Of a stretch of 64,000 nt of DNA, positions 34,829-43,732 are shown in pieces. Position 1 is the first letter of the stretch; the number at the start of each line of letters is the position of its first letter. The position numbers were made by a program, and so were the translations under genes. The stretch is from Hafnia paralvei ATCC 29927 (GTDB lineage: Bacteria; Pseudomonadota; Gammaproteobacteria; Enterobacterales; Enterobacteriaceae). Where the stretch lies: the NCBI RefSeq assembly GCF_001655005.1, contig NZ_LXET01000007.1, positions 62,001 through 126,000 on the forward strand. The letters run 5' to 3'. The notes beneath the pieces were generated by a model that had not been told where the DNA came from, did not search any database, and was given only the letters and a program-made list of their open reading frames with translations.

Positions 34829-35240
34829 TATTCAATCTACCTTAATAGGAGAGCGATGCTATAGCTGCATAAAACGCCATGCATCCGGAGTTTGTGGGGT
34901 TGATGATAGCTTAAATATTCTACCGATTGTTTATTTTAAATAAAAAGTGATTTAGCTCACATATTCTATACATGGTGATTATTATTGCGCTAAGATATTG
35001 TCATTGACGATGCGGAACAATCCTCTGCGTACCAAACAACGAAATGTCCTTCTGCAATCAGATCCTGTAGCTCACATCCTCTGACAGACATCCTTTTTTG
35101 CGTTAACCGCCATCAGCCAGCTTCCTAGGATGAGGGCGATTAGTGGATCGTGTCAGGCCGAAATGATTGAGTTTGGGAGATACGGATGACCAAGTGTTTC
35201 GCGTTGAGCTAGGCTAAATATTATTTGAGTGGAGAGAACT
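34829..35240. other. aaeR-aaeX divergent regulatory region
   Basis: About 410 bases without a gene, containing the divergent promoters. A CRP-like site is at 34946-34961. No T-N11-A LysR box stands out enough to call. Confidence 0.55.
34946..34961. promoter_or_regulatory. CRP-like site upstream of aaeR/aaeX
   Basis: AGTGATTTAGCTCACA matches TGTGA-N6-TCACA at nine of ten core positions and is AT-flanked. It lies 118 bases before the aaeR start codon and 280 before aaeX, so it more likely serves aaeR. Confidence 0.55.
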
Positions 35241-35444
35241 ATGGGGCTGCTACCGGTAATGGTCGTTTTTGGCCTTTCCTTTCCACCGGTATTTTTTGAA
35301 TTGCTGGTGGCTTTGCTGCTGTTTTTACTATTTCGGCGCGTGTTACAGCCGACAGGGATCTACGATTTTGTCTGGCATCCGGCACTGTTTAACACCGCGC
35401 TGTACTGCTGTTTGTTTTATTTGATTACCTGCTTATTTGTCTGA
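35241..35444 (+). CDS. aaeX: AaeX small membrane protein
   Basis: A 67-residue inner-membrane protein (DUF1656) with two hydrophobic helices and the conserved FGLSFPPVFFELLVALLL and GIYDFVWHPALFNTALYC stretches. It has the same length as E. coli AaeX and is always found with the AaeAB efflux pump. Start ATG 35241 follows GGAGAGAACT; an upstream in-frame codon would add four residues. It ends eight bases before the GTG of aaeA. Confidence 0.95.
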   Translation: MGLLPVMVVFGLSFPPVFFELLVALLLFLLFRRVLQPTGIYDFVWHPALFNTALYCCLFYLITCLFV

Positions 35445-35451
35445 GGTCACT

Positions 35452-36387
35452 GTGAATCAAATTATGATAAGAATGACCCGCATCGCTATTACCGTGGTCA
35501 TCGTGATACTAGCGGCTATTGCCGTTTTCAAAGCATGGGCCTTTTATACCGAATCACCATGGACGCGCGATGCGAAATTTACTGCTGATGTCGTCGCGAT
35601 TGCGCCCGACGTGAGTGGTTTACTTTCTGACGTTCCTATTCACGACAACCAGTTGGTCAAAAAAGATCAAATCTTGTTTGTCATTGACCGTCCTCGTTAT
35701 CAAGAGGCGTTGAATCAGGCTGAAGCCGATGTGCGTTACTACCAGACGTTAGTGGCGGAAAAAGCCAAAGAGGCTGGGCGTCGTGTACGCTTAGGCGTTC
35801 AGGCGATGTCGCAGGAAGAGATTGATCAGTCGAGTAACGTGCTGGCGACGGTTCGCCAGCAGTTGGCAAAAGCGCAATCAACGCGTGATCTGGCGAAGCT
35901 TGATTTGGAGCGCACCGTGGTACGTGCTCCTGCTGATGGCTGGGTAACTAACCTCAACGTTCATCAGGGCGAATTTATCAACCGTGGCGCTACCGCGGTG
36001 GCATTGGTCAAAAAAGGTACGTTCTACATTCTTGCTTATATGGAAGAGACCAAACTCGATGGCATTAAGCGTGGCGATCGCGTGGAGATCACTCCGTTGG
36101 GCAGTAATCGTATCCTATATGGCACGGTAGATAGCATATCGGCAGGCGTGAACAACAAAAGTTCTACTGCGGATAGCAAAGGGCTAGCAACCGTCGATTC
36201 CAACCTTGAGTGGGTACGTTTGGCACAGCGTGTGCCGGTAAAAATTCTGCTTGATGGTAACGAGCAGGAGTCTCCTTATCCTGCAGGGACAACCGCGACC
36301 GTGGTGGTTAGCAATCAGCAAGATGTGGAACGAAAATCGTCATCGCCGATTGTTCAACTGCTACATCGTCTGCGCGAATTCGGCTAA
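35452..36387 (+). CDS. aaeA: p-Hydroxybenzoic acid efflux periplasmic adaptor AaeA
   Basis: A 311-residue membrane-fusion (HlyD-type) subunit of the AaeAB pump, which exports p-hydroxybenzoate and other aromatic acids. N-terminal TM anchor (residues 9-30), a biotinyl-lipoyl-like half motif DVSGLLSDVPIHDNQLVKKG-type region, a helical hairpin with QEEIDQSSNVL, then the second lipoyl half RAPADGWVTNLNVHQGEFI. I chose GTG 35452, which follows GAGGTCACT and aligns exactly with the E. coli N-terminus; a longer frame overlaps aaeX. Confidence 0.95.
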   Translation: MNQIMIRMTRIAITVVIVILAAIAVFKAWAFYTESPWTRDAKFTADVVAIAPDVSGLLSDVPIHDNQLVKKDQILFVIDRPRYQEALNQAEADVRYYQTLVAEKAKEAGRRVRLGVQAMSQEEIDQSSNVLATVRQQLAKAQSTRDLAKLDLERTVVRAPADGWVTNLNVHQGEFINRGATAVALVKKGTFYILAYMEETKLDGIKRGDRVEITPLGSNRILYGTVDSISAGVNNKSSTADSKGLATVDSNLEWVRLAQRVPVKILLDGNEQESPYPAGTTATVVVSNQQDVERKSSSPIVQLLHRLREFG

Positions 36388-36420
36388 GTCGCTTTCCCAT
36401 CTCATTTCACTGATGTTTAT

Positions 36421-36451
36421 GCGATTTGCACACTAATAACGTGCAAATCGC
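36421..36451 (+). other. aaeA-aaeB intergenic hairpin
   Basis: GCGATTTGCAC (36421-36431) and GTGCAAATCGC (36441-36451) form a perfect 11 bp stem with a 9-base loop, ending 24 bases before the aaeB ATG. It is followed by GATCATTTTAG, only weakly T-rich. Confidence 0.7.
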
Positions 36452-36475
36452 GATCATTTTAGCGCAAAAGAGGCA

Positions 36476-38440
36476 ATGATGAATAATGGTGGCATGTTTT
36501 TGCGCTTACGTTTTGCCTGTAAGTTAGCATTTGCTATCGTGCTGGCGCTGTTTTTGGGATTCCACCTGAACCTAGAGACTCCGCGCTGGTCGGTATTAAC
36601 CGCGGCTATCGTCGCTGCGGGGCCCGCGTTTGCAGCGGGCGGAGAACCCTTCTCAGGTGCCATTCGTCACCGTGGTTGGCTACGTATTATTGGCACGTTT
36701 ATCGGTTCGATTGGCGGCCTGCTGATTATGATGCTGTTTATCCGTGCACCGTTGGTGATGATGCTACTCTGCTGCGCATGGGCAGGAGTGTGTACTTGGA
36801 TTTCTTCGCTGGTACGAATCGAAAACTCATATGCGTTTGGGTTAGCAGGTTACACTGCGCTGATTATTGTGGTGACTACGGCAACGGAGCCGCTGTTGAG
36901 TCCGCTGTATGCGGTAGAACGCTGTAGCGAAATCGTACTGGGTATCGTCTGTGCTGTGCTGGCCGATATTATTTTCTCTCCACGTTCGATCAAAAGTGAT
37001 ATTGACCGTGTCGTGAGTTCGTTGATCGTCGATCAATTTCGGTTACTGCAAATGTGTGTTCGGCCAGATGAACGTGAAGTGATTGATAAATCATGGAACG
37101 ATCTGGTTAAGGGAACCAATGCGCTGAACGGAATGCGCGGCAATTTGATGCTGGAGTCAACTCGTTGGGTGCGGGTTAACCGTCGCTTAAAGGCGCTAAA
37201 TACGGTTTCTCTCACGCTGATCACCCAAGCCTGTGAAACGTTTTTCATTAGTACCAATGCGCCAGAGCGTATTCCTAGTGAAATGCAGGTGTTGATCCTT
37301 GAACCAGTTGAAACTATTGGTGATGTTCACAAGCGTATGAAGCAACTGCGCCAGTTGCTATCCATGCAGCCGACCGGTAGCGTGCCGCTAACCATCAGTA
37401 GTTGGATTGGTGCCGCAACGCGTTATCTGCTGCTCGCTAAAGGTGTTCACACCAATAGCAGCATCAGCTCGGTGGAAGAAAATATCCTCGAAGGTGAATA
37501 CGTGGTGAAACCCGCTTCCGCAGAGCGTCACCACGCGATGATAAACGGCTTACGTACGTGGGCTGCAACCTCAATTGGTGCGCTATTCTGGTTGTGGACC
37601 GGTTGGACTTCCGGTAGTGGCTGTATGGTGATGATCGCAGTCGTTACTGCACTGGCAATGCGCACGCCGAATCCTCGTATGGCCTCCATCGATTTCCTAT
37701 TAGGCACAATGATGGCGCTGCCGATTGGCGCGTTGTTCTACATGCTTATTCTGCCAGCCACACAGCAGAGTATGCTGTTATTGTGCATTAGCCTTGGATT
37801 AATGGCGTTCGTTATTGGTCTGGAAGTACAGAAACGCCGCTTGGGTTCACTGGGGACGTTGGCATCGACCATTAATATTATGGTACTCAGTAACCCGATG
37901 ACATTCCCTGTCAGCAGCTTTTTAGACAATGCGATAGGGCAGGTTATCGGTTGCTTCGTGGCGATGGTCGTGCTGTTCTTGATTCGTGATCGCTCAAAAG
38001 CGAGAACAGGGCGTGCTCTACTGAATGGTTTTGTCTATAGCGCGGTGTCTGCACTCACGACCAATCAGGCTCGCCGTAATGAAAACCATCTGCCAGCGCT
38101 TTATCAGCAGCTATTCCAACTGTTGAATATGTTCCCGAACGATATTGCTAAATATCGTTTAGCGCTGACGCTGATTATTGCTCACCAGCGTTTACGTAAC
38201 GCGCCGATTCCCGTAAATCAGGAGCTCTCTGATTTCCATAAACAGATCCGCGCCACGGCAAATAAAGTGATTTCCGCAGGCAGCGATACTAAACGTAGAG
38301 GGTATTTTTTCCGTCTACTCGAGGAACTGAATGAATACCAGCAACGTCTGGTGCACTATCAGGCTCCCTATACCGTTACTATTCCTGTGAAACGGTTGGC
38401 GGATATGCTGGATAAGTACCAACATGCGCTGATTGATTGA
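36476..38440 (+). CDS. aaeB: p-Hydroxybenzoic acid efflux pump subunit AaeB
   Basis: A 654-residue inner-membrane transporter of the FUSC/ArAE family and partner of AaeA. Two membrane modules of about six helices (residues 15-165 and 360-500), each followed by a cytoplasmic region. Conserved stretches seen: LETPRWSVLTAAIVAAGPAF, AVERCSEIVLGIVCAVLAD, FWLWTGWTSGSGCMVMIAVV and EVQKRRLGSLG. It is close to E. coli AaeB in length and sequence. It is separated from aaeA by 88 bases holding a hairpin, so it may be expressed less than aaeA. Confidence 0.95.
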   Translation: MMNNGGMFLRLRFACKLAFAIVLALFLGFHLNLETPRWSVLTAAIVAAGPAFAAGGEPFSGAIRHRGWLRIIGTFIGSIGGLLIMMLFIRAPLVMMLLCCAWAGVCTWISSLVRIENSYAFGLAGYTALIIVVTTATEPLLSPLYAVERCSEIVLGIVCAVLADIIFSPRSIKSDIDRVVSSLIVDQFRLLQMCVRPDEREVIDKSWNDLVKGTNALNGMRGNLMLESTRWVRVNRRLKALNTVSLTLITQACETFFISTNAPERIPSEMQVLILEPVETIGDVHKRMKQLRQLLSMQPTGSVPLTISSWIGAATRYLLLAKGVHTNSSISSVEENILEGEYVVKPASAERHHAMINGLRTWAATSIGALFWLWTGWTSGSGCMVMIAVVTALAMRTPNPRMASIDFLLGTMMALPIGALFYMLILPATQQSMLLLCISLGLMAFVIGLEVQKRRLGSLGTLASTINIMVLSNPMTFPVSSFLDNAIGQVIGCFVAMVVLFLIRDRSKARTGRALLNGFVYSAVSALTTNQARRNENHLPALYQQLFQLLNMFPNDIAKYRLALTLIIAHQRLRNAPIPVNQELSDFHKQIRATANKVISAGSDTKRRGYFFRLLEELNEYQQRLVHYQAPYTVTIPVKRLADMLDKYQHALID

Positions 38441-38517
38441 GTCCTAGACTGGTTTTTGTTATCCGGCAGAGAAAAGGTAAACGTTTGCGCAGGATCATTA
38501 AAACAGCAATTTATCGC

Positions 38518-38545
38518 TTGCACACGCGCTCCGGCTGAGTATAAT
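38518..38545 (+). promoter_or_regulatory. pyrBI promoter with UTP-sensing start region
   Basis: TTGCAC (38518-38523), 16 bases, TATAAT (38540-38545). The start region ACAATTTGCCGGGAG repeats the E. coli pyrBI start, where reiterative transcription at AAUUUG depends on UTP level. Confidence 0.85.
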
Positions 38546-38570
38546 GCCCGACAATTTGCCGGGAGACTGC

Positions 38571-38696
38571 ATGAAAAACGTTGTGGCTATGAGTGCTGTT
38601 TGGGTCGCTAGTCGACTAAACGCCCTGCCTGAACAAGGCGGCTGCCACCGTTTTTTCCTTCCGTTGCTAAAACGATCGTTAATCGCCCCTCAATGA
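38571..38696 (+). CDS. pyrL: pyrBI leader peptide
   Basis: A 41-codon ORF preceded by CCGGGAGACTGC (GGGAG as RBS). Its stop codon lies inside the attenuator hairpin. Near codons 27-31 it reads through CGTTTTTTCCTTCCG, a T-rich pause stretch encoding HRFFLP, as in E. coli pyrL. The rest of the peptide does not resemble the E. coli leader, which fits a peptide whose translation, not sequence, matters. Low UTP stalls polymerase so that the coupled ribosome disrupts the terminator. Confidence 0.82.
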   Translation: MKNVVAMSAVWVASRLNALPEQGGCHRFFLPLLKRSLIAPQ

Positions 38697-38709
38697 GGGG
38701 CTTTTTTTT
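38684..38709 (+). terminator. pyrBI attenuator
   Basis: GCCCCTCAATGAGGGGC is followed by a run of eight T. The hairpin overlaps the pyrL stop codon (38694-38696), as required for UTP-dependent attenuation of pyrBI. Confidence 0.92.
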
Positions 38710-38786
38710 GCCCAGCGATCGCGTTGATGACATTTTAAACATCCAGTAACCCCAGCCAGCGGGCGTGAAAAACAGGAGAACAAGAA

Positions 38787-39722
38787 ATGGCTAATCCGTT
38801 GTATAACAAAGATATCATTTCCATAAACGATCTAAATCGTGATGAGTTGGAGTTGGTATTACGCACTGCTGCAAGCCTGAAGGCACACCCGCAGCCAGAA
38901 TTGTTGAAGCACAAAGTGATTGCCAGCCTGTTCTTCGAGGCTTCCACGCGAACTCGTCTCTCTTTCGAAACCTCCATGCACCGCCTTGGTGCCTCCGTAG
39001 TCGGCTTCTCCGACAGCAGCAACACGTCTCTGGGTAAGAAAGGTGAAACGCTGGCAGACACTATTTCCGTTATCAGCACCTATGTTGACGCGATAGTGAT
39101 GCGTCATCCGCAAGAGGGGGCTGCACGTTTGGCCACCGAGTTTTGTGGTTCTATTCCGGTGGTAAATGCCGGTGATGGCTCCAATCAGCACCCAACACAA
39201 ACGCTGCTGGATTTATTCACTATTCAGGAAACGCAGGGCCGTTTAAATAACATCAATATCGCGATGGTGGGCGATTTGAAATATGGCCGCACAGTGCATT
39301 CATTAACTCAGGCGCTGGCGAAGTTTGAGGGAAATCGTTTTTACTTCATCGCACCGGATGCGTTGGCGATGCCAGCTTATATTTTAAAAATGCTGGATGA
39401 AAAAGAAATTCAGTACAGCCTGCACACCAGTATCGAAGAAGTGATACCGGAATTAGATATTCTGTATATGACCCGTGTACAGAAAGAGCGCTTAGATCCG
39501 TCAGAATATGTGAACGTAAAATCACAGTTTGTTTTACGCGCTTCTTCTTTGGAAGGCGCTCGCGACAATATGAAAGTGCTACATCCACTGCCGCGTATTG
39601 ATGAGATCACCAATGATGTTGATAGCACGCCATATGCTTATTATTTCCAGCAGGCAGGCAACGGTATCTTCGCTCGTCAGGCATTGTTGGCACTGGTCTT
39701 AAACGCTGAACTGAACTTTTAA
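38787..39722 (+). CDS. pyrB: Aspartate carbamoyltransferase catalytic subunit
   Basis: A 311-residue enzyme that joins carbamoyl phosphate and aspartate in pyrimidine synthesis. Motifs: FFEASTRTRLSFETSMHRLG in parts (carbamoyl-phosphate site STRTR), SLGKKGETL, HPTQTLLDLFTI, DLKYGRTVHSL, and HPLPRIDEI. Length equals E. coli PyrB. It forms the dodecameric holoenzyme with PyrI, encoded 15 bases downstream. Expression is controlled by the leader at 38518-38709. Confidence 0.98.
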   Translation: MANPLYNKDIISINDLNRDELELVLRTAASLKAHPQPELLKHKVIASLFFEASTRTRLSFETSMHRLGASVVGFSDSSNTSLGKKGETLADTISVISTYVDAIVMRHPQEGAARLATEFCGSIPVVNAGDGSNQHPTQTLLDLFTIQETQGRLNNINIAMVGDLKYGRTVHSLTQALAKFEGNRFYFIAPDALAMPAYILKMLDEKEIQYSLHTSIEEVIPELDILYMTRVQKERLDPSEYVNVKSQFVLRASSLEGARDNMKVLHPLPRIDEITNDVDSTPYAYYFQQAGNGIFARQALLALVLNAELNF

Positions 39723-39737
39723 TCGAGGACGCTAAAC

Positions 39738-40202
39738 ATGACACACGATAATAAATTACAGGTAGAAGCGATTAAACGTGGCACGGTGATTGACCACATT
39801 CCAGCGCAGGTTGGTTTTAAACTGTTAACGTTGTTTAAACTTACTGAAACCGACCAGCGAATTACCATTGGCTTGAATTTGCCTTCCAATGCGCAGGGAC
39901 GTAAAGATCTGATTAAGATTGAAAACGTCTTTTTGACTGAAGAACAAGTGAACCAACTCTCTTTATATGCCCCGAAAGCGACGGTAAACCGCATCGATAA
40001 CTACGAGGTTGTACTGAAGCTGACACCAACGCTGCCGGAGCAGATTGACCACGTGCTGGACTGTCCAAACAGCAACTGCATTAGCCGTAGTGAGCCGGTT
40101 TCTTCCAGCTTTAAGGTTCGTGTTCGTCAAGACGAGGTGCTGTTGAAGTGTAAATACTGTGAGAAAGAGTTTGAGCATCATGCGGTGATGCAAAACGCTT
40201 AG
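39738..40202 (+). CDS. pyrI: Aspartate carbamoyltransferase regulatory subunit
   Basis: A 154-residue allosteric subunit that binds CTP, UTP and ATP. N-terminal nucleotide domain (QVEAIKRGTVIDHIPAQVGFKLL in two parts) and a C-terminal zinc domain with four Cys in CPNSNC and CKYCEKEF. E. coli PyrI is 153 residues. Directly downstream of pyrB. Confidence 0.98.
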   Translation: MTHDNKLQVEAIKRGTVIDHIPAQVGFKLLTLFKLTETDQRITIGLNLPSNAQGRKDLIKIENVFLTEEQVNQLSLYAPKATVNRIDNYEVVLKLTPTLPEQIDHVLDCPNSNCISRSEPVSSSFKVRVRQDEVLLKCKYCEKEFEHHAVMQNA

Positions 40203-40397
40203 TATCGTTTTCTCCTAATCCCCTTTTTTGGCAGGACGCAGCCATGGCCGAGAGGAGGCGATGGCAATAGAAATTTCCAGATTTACTCGGGTTTGCGAGG
40301 CCGCGGGTGGGTTTTAGCTGGCGGCTTCCTTATAATAGGCGACGAATTTATTCTTAATATTCATCATGCACATCCGAAAATCCTAATAGGAGTAGAT

Positions 40398-40784
40398 ATG
40401 TCACGCATTATCAGTACAGAGAACGCACCAGCCGCAATCGGTCCTTATGTTCAGGGCGTTGATCTGGGTAGCATGATCATCACTTCTGGTCAGATCCCAG
40501 TGAATCCGAAAAATGGTCAGGTTGCTGAAGACGTTTCTGCACAGGCTCGTCAGTCTCTGGAAAACGTGCAGGCTATCGTTGAAGCCGCTGGTCTGAAAGT
40601 GTCAGATATTGTGAAAACTACCGTTTTCGTTAAAGATCTGAATGACTTTGCGACTGTTAACGCAACTTACGAAGCGTTCTTCTCTGAGCACAATGCGCCA
40701 TTCCCAGCGCGTTCTTGCGTTGAAGTTGCTCGTCTGCCAAAAGACGTGAAAATTGAAATCGAAGCGATCGCTGTTCGTCGTTAA
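40398..40784 (+). CDS. ridA: Enamine/imine deaminase RidA
   Basis: A 128-residue protein of the YjgF/YER057c/UK114 family that hydrolyses reactive 2-aminoacrylate and other enamines made by PLP enzymes. Seen: NAPAAIGPYVQGVDLGSMI at the N-terminus, SGQIPVNP, QSLENVQAIVEAAG, FPARSCVEVARLPKDVKIE (with the active-site Arg in ARSCV). I chose ATG 40398 after TAGGAG; upstream frame is unconserved. It follows pyrI by 195 bases and has its own terminator, as in E. coli. Confidence 0.96.
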   Translation: MSRIISTENAPAAIGPYVQGVDLGSMIITSGQIPVNPKNGQVAEDVSAQARQSLENVQAIVEAAGLKVSDIVKTTVFVKDLNDFATVNATYEAFFSEHNAPFPARSCVEVARLPKDVKIEIEAIAVRR

Positions 40785-40806
40785 TTCTTCGATTCCAAAC
40801 GTGATT

Positions 40807-40837
40807 CAGGCCAGCTTTTGCTGGCCTGTTTTGTTTT
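40807..40837 (+). terminator. Terminator after ridA
   Basis: CAGGCCAGC-TTTT-GCTGGCCTG is followed by TTTTGTTTT: a perfect 9 bp stem with a T-rich tail, 22 bases after the ridA stop. It also lies 13 bases past the end of the convergent channel gene. Confidence 0.93.
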
Positions 40838-40849
40838 CGGTCGTGGCTA

Positions 40850-42043
40850 TCAGCCTTTTTCGACGTCTTTTACCGAAGACGTGTTACCGAAGAACAGCTC
40901 TGTAATCAGCTTGTCGTCAATCGGCTCGCCGCTGAGCGTTCTTACCAACAGTTCACTGCCCAACAATTGGAGTGAGAACACCATGTCAGGTTGGACGCGT
41001 TTGATTTTTTGCAGATGCTTACTGGCATTGACCACTGAAATGGTTTTAGTATTCGCGTTCGCCACCTCTTTAGCCGCCAGCACAATAAACGCATTTTCTG
41101 CGTCATCATCACGCAGTGCCAGAATGAATTTCGCCTTAGCCGCACCCGCTTCAATCAGCACTTTAGCACTAGAAGGGTCGCCAATAATCAGGTCGGTATC
41201 GGGGGGATACTCGTGGGAAACATTCGGTGGAACGATAACGGTTAGCGCATCGCCACGTTGCTTGAGCCCAAGATAGACGCTTAGCGCCAGCGGAGTAGCA
41301 CCCGCGATAATGAAGTGATTTTTACGCATCACGTGAGAAATCCTGCCTTTCACTAATCGTTTTAAATTACCGCCAATCACCGGTCCGATAATGGCGCTGA
41401 TCGACGTCGCAAATACGGTAATTCCCATCACGATAACGGATACGGTAAACAGCCTTGCGGTTGCCGTGTGGGGGACAATATCGCCAAAACCAACCGTTGA
41501 CATACTAACTACGGAGAAATAAAACGCGGTCGGCATATCGAGAATGGGCGGCGCAAATTCACCGCCTAAATAAAGAGAACCGAATACGGCATACAACAAT
41601 AAAGAAGCGAAGCTGACCAAGGCGAATAGCCCGCCAGCGGCTAAGCTCGCGTGATCAAAGCGCCGCCAATAGACTATCAGCAAGAGCGACAGGATTACGG
41701 CATAGAAGAATAGACCTAAACTTCCCTGCGGAGCCAAAAAACTGAGCGTTCCAGTCACCAGTAACAATAGCAGCGAAAATGCCCATGCCACTCGGGCTCG
41801 TAGCAATAGGCCAAACGCCATTAATATCAAACCAAAACCGAGTACAAACTGTGGGATCTCTAGTAGACCCACGACAGAAAGCGTGTCTTTCCATGAGCTG
41901 AACGTGCTGATGGCACTCGGCACATAGTCAAACGCCCGAAGCATTACAGGGCGCATGAAAAAGTAGCCATAAACGGCCACTAATACGGCCAGACACCAGT
42001 GCGGCTTAAACAGAGCGATAAATTTATGGAATAGTTTTTTCAC
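40850..42043 (-). CDS. kch: Kch-type voltage-gated potassium channel
   Basis: A 397-residue inner-membrane channel. Hydrophobic segments span about residues 17-195, with the pore helix and selectivity filter STVGFGDIVP near residue 187 (TVGYGD in E. coli Kch). A cytoplasmic RCK/TrkA-N-like domain follows (about 235-380; HFIIAGATPLALSVYL, LIIGDPSSAKVLIEAGAAKA in part, LALRDDDAENAFIVL). The whole sequence tracks E. coli Kch, but the N-terminal segment differs. The RCK glycine motif GxGxxG is degenerate (AGATPLA), as in Kch. It is convergent with ridA and has no operon partner. Confidence 0.9.
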   Translation of the reverse strand: MKKLFHKFIALFKPHWCLAVLVAVYGYFFMRPVMLRAFDYVPSAISTFSSWKDTLSVVGLLEIPQFVLGFGLILMAFGLLLRARVAWAFSLLLLLVTGTLSFLAPQGSLGLFFYAVILSLLLIVYWRRFDHASLAAGGLFALVSFASLLLYAVFGSLYLGGEFAPPILDMPTAFYFSVVSMSTVGFGDIVPHTATARLFTVSVIVMGITVFATSISAIIGPVIGGNLKRLVKGRISHVMRKNHFIIAGATPLALSVYLGLKQRGDALTVIVPPNVSHEYPPDTDLIIGDPSSAKVLIEAGAAKAKFILALRDDDAENAFIVLAAKEVANANTKTISVVNASKHLQKIKRVQPDMVFSLQLLGSELLVRTLSGEPIDDKLITELFFGNTSSVKDVEKG

Positions 42044-42127
42044 GGCAAAGGGACTGATTCAAATAAAAAAAGTGTAGCGCGAAACAACAATGAATAACAG
42101 TTAGTATCGGGCTGCGGCAGCTAAGCT

Positions 42128-42152
42128 GCTCCACCCCTATGTGGGGAGGAGC
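42128..42152. other. Hairpin between aldB and kch
   Basis: GCTCCACCCC and GGGGAGGAGC pair around TATGT (one A-A mismatch). No T-run follows, so its role as a terminator for aldB is uncertain. Confidence 0.5.
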
Positions 42153-42196
42153 AAGGCAACTTTCGAAAAAACCAATGCGCTTTGGAGTAAATGATA

Positions 42197-43732
42197 TTAG
42201 AAGAAACCTTGCGGTTTATCGCTGTAGCTTACCAGCAAGCATTTGGTTTGCTGATAATGCTCTAACATCATTTTATGTGTTTCTCGCCCGATGCCAGACT
42301 GTTTATATCCACCGAAAGCGGCGTGTGCTGGATAAGCATGATAGCAGTTTGTCCATACGCGTCCGGCCTGAATGCCACGTCCCATTTGGTATGCGACGGT
42401 TCCGTTACGAGTCCAAACGCCAGCGCCGAGACCGTAGTCCGTATCATTAGCTAATTCGAGCGCTTCGGCCTGGTTTTTGAAAGTGGTGACGGCTAATACA
42501 GGACCGAAAATCTCTTCTTGGAATACGCGCATACTATTTTTGCCAAACAGGATGGTTGGTTCTAAGTAGTATCCGCTGCCTAATCCGCCCTCTAACGCGC
42601 GTTTACCGCCGCCAGTCAATACGCGGGCACCTTCCTTCTTACCTAATTCGATGTACTTTAAAATCGTGTCCATCTGTCCGGAGGATACCTGCGCGCCCAT
42701 CTGGGTATTCGTGTCTAGCGGGTTTCCTGAACGAATGGATTCGACACGTTTGATTGCACGTTCCATAAAGCGCTCATAGATGGATTCCTGCACCAGTGCA
42801 CGGCTTGGGCAGGTACAAACTTCACCTTGGTTAAAAGCAAACATGGCAAAGCCTTCTAACGCTTTATCAAAGAAGGAGTCTTCTTTGTCCATAACGTCGG
42901 CAAAGAAGATATTCGGTGATTTTCCCCCGAGCTCTAGCGTAACAGGGATCACGTTTTTGGCGGCATATCCCATGATTTGCTGGCCAACTTCGGTGGAACC
43001 CGTGAAGGCCACTTTAGCGATGCGTGGCGAAGTTGCCAGATACTCGCCGATTTCTCCACCTGCACCGTTAACGACGTTGAGCACACCTTCTGGCAACAAA
43101 TCACCGATTAACTCCATCATGATAAGGACTGACATTGGCGTTAGCTTGGCGGGTTTAAGAACGATGCAGTTACCGGCGGCCAGCGCTGGAGCCATTTTCC
43201 AGCACGCCATTAGCAGCGGGAAGTTCCATGGAATGATTTGTCCGACCACGCCCAGAGGTTCATGAAAATGGTAGGCTACGGTATCGCTGTCGATTTCGCT
43301 GATGCCACCTTCCTGCGCGCGAATACAGGATGCAAAGTAACGAAAATGGTCGATAGCCAGAGGCACATCGGCGTTTAGAGTTTCACGAATGGGTTTACCG
43401 TTATCCCAAGTTTCAGCATGGGCTAACAGTTCCAGATTTTGCTCCATGCGGTCAGCGATTTTAAATAATACGCTGGCACGTTGTTGCACTGAGGTTTTAC
43501 CCCATGCGTCTTTGGCGGCGTGTGCTGCATCAAGTGCGAGATCCACATCTTTTTTGCTCGAGCTGGCAACCTCACATAGTGCTTGTCCAGTGACAGGTGT
43601 TAGGTTGGTAAAATATTCCCCTTCAACTGGAGCGACCCATTTCCCACCAATAAAGTTGTCATAGTGTGATTTGAGTTTGAGAGGCGATTGGCCGCAGCCT
43701 GGGGTGAGAGTATCGAGAGCGTGATTCGTCAT
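42197..43732 (-). CDS. aldB: Aldehyde dehydrogenase AldB
   Basis: A 511-residue NADP-linked aldehyde dehydrogenase that oxidises acetaldehyde and related aldehydes. Seen: YDNFIGGKWVAPVEGEYF, IIPWNFPLLMACWKMAPAL in part, VAFTGSTEVGQ for the cofactor, the general base Glu in VTLELGGKSPNI, and the nucleophile Cys in NQGEVCTCPSRAL. The sequence is close to E. coli AldB throughout. I chose ATG 43732, preceded by AAGGAGACAGTA; the longer frame adds unconserved residues. It lies beside selBA as in E. coli. Confidence 0.95.
   Translation of the reverse strand: MTNHALDTLTPGCGQSPLKLKSHYDNFIGGKWVAPVEGEYFTNLTPVTGQALCEVASSSKKDVDLALDAAHAAKDAWGKTSVQQRASVLFKIADRMEQNLELLAHAETWDNGKPIRETLNADVPLAIDHFRYFASCIRAQEGGISEIDSDTVAYHFHEPLGVVGQIIPWNFPLLMACWKMAPALAAGNCIVLKPAKLTPMSVLIMMELIGDLLPEGVLNVVNGAGGEIGEYLATSPRIAKVAFTGSTEVGQQIMGYAAKNVIPVTLELGGKSPNIFFADVMDKEDSFFDKALEGFAMFAFNQGEVCTCPSRALVQESIYERFMERAIKRVESIRSGNPLDTNTQMGAQVSSGQMDTILKYIELGKKEGARVLTGGGKRALEGGLGSGYYLEPTILFGKNSMRVFQEEIFGPVLAVTTFKNQAEALELANDTDYGLGAGVWTRNGTVAYQMGRGIQAGRVWTNCYHAYPAHAAFGGYKQSGIGRETHKMMLEHYQQTKCLLVSYSDKPQGFF

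Noticed and set aside
40818..41276. 152-codon plus-strand open frame
   Set aside because: Antisense shadow of the potassium channel gene.
42780..43265. 161-codon plus-strand open frame
   Set aside because: Antisense shadow of aldB.
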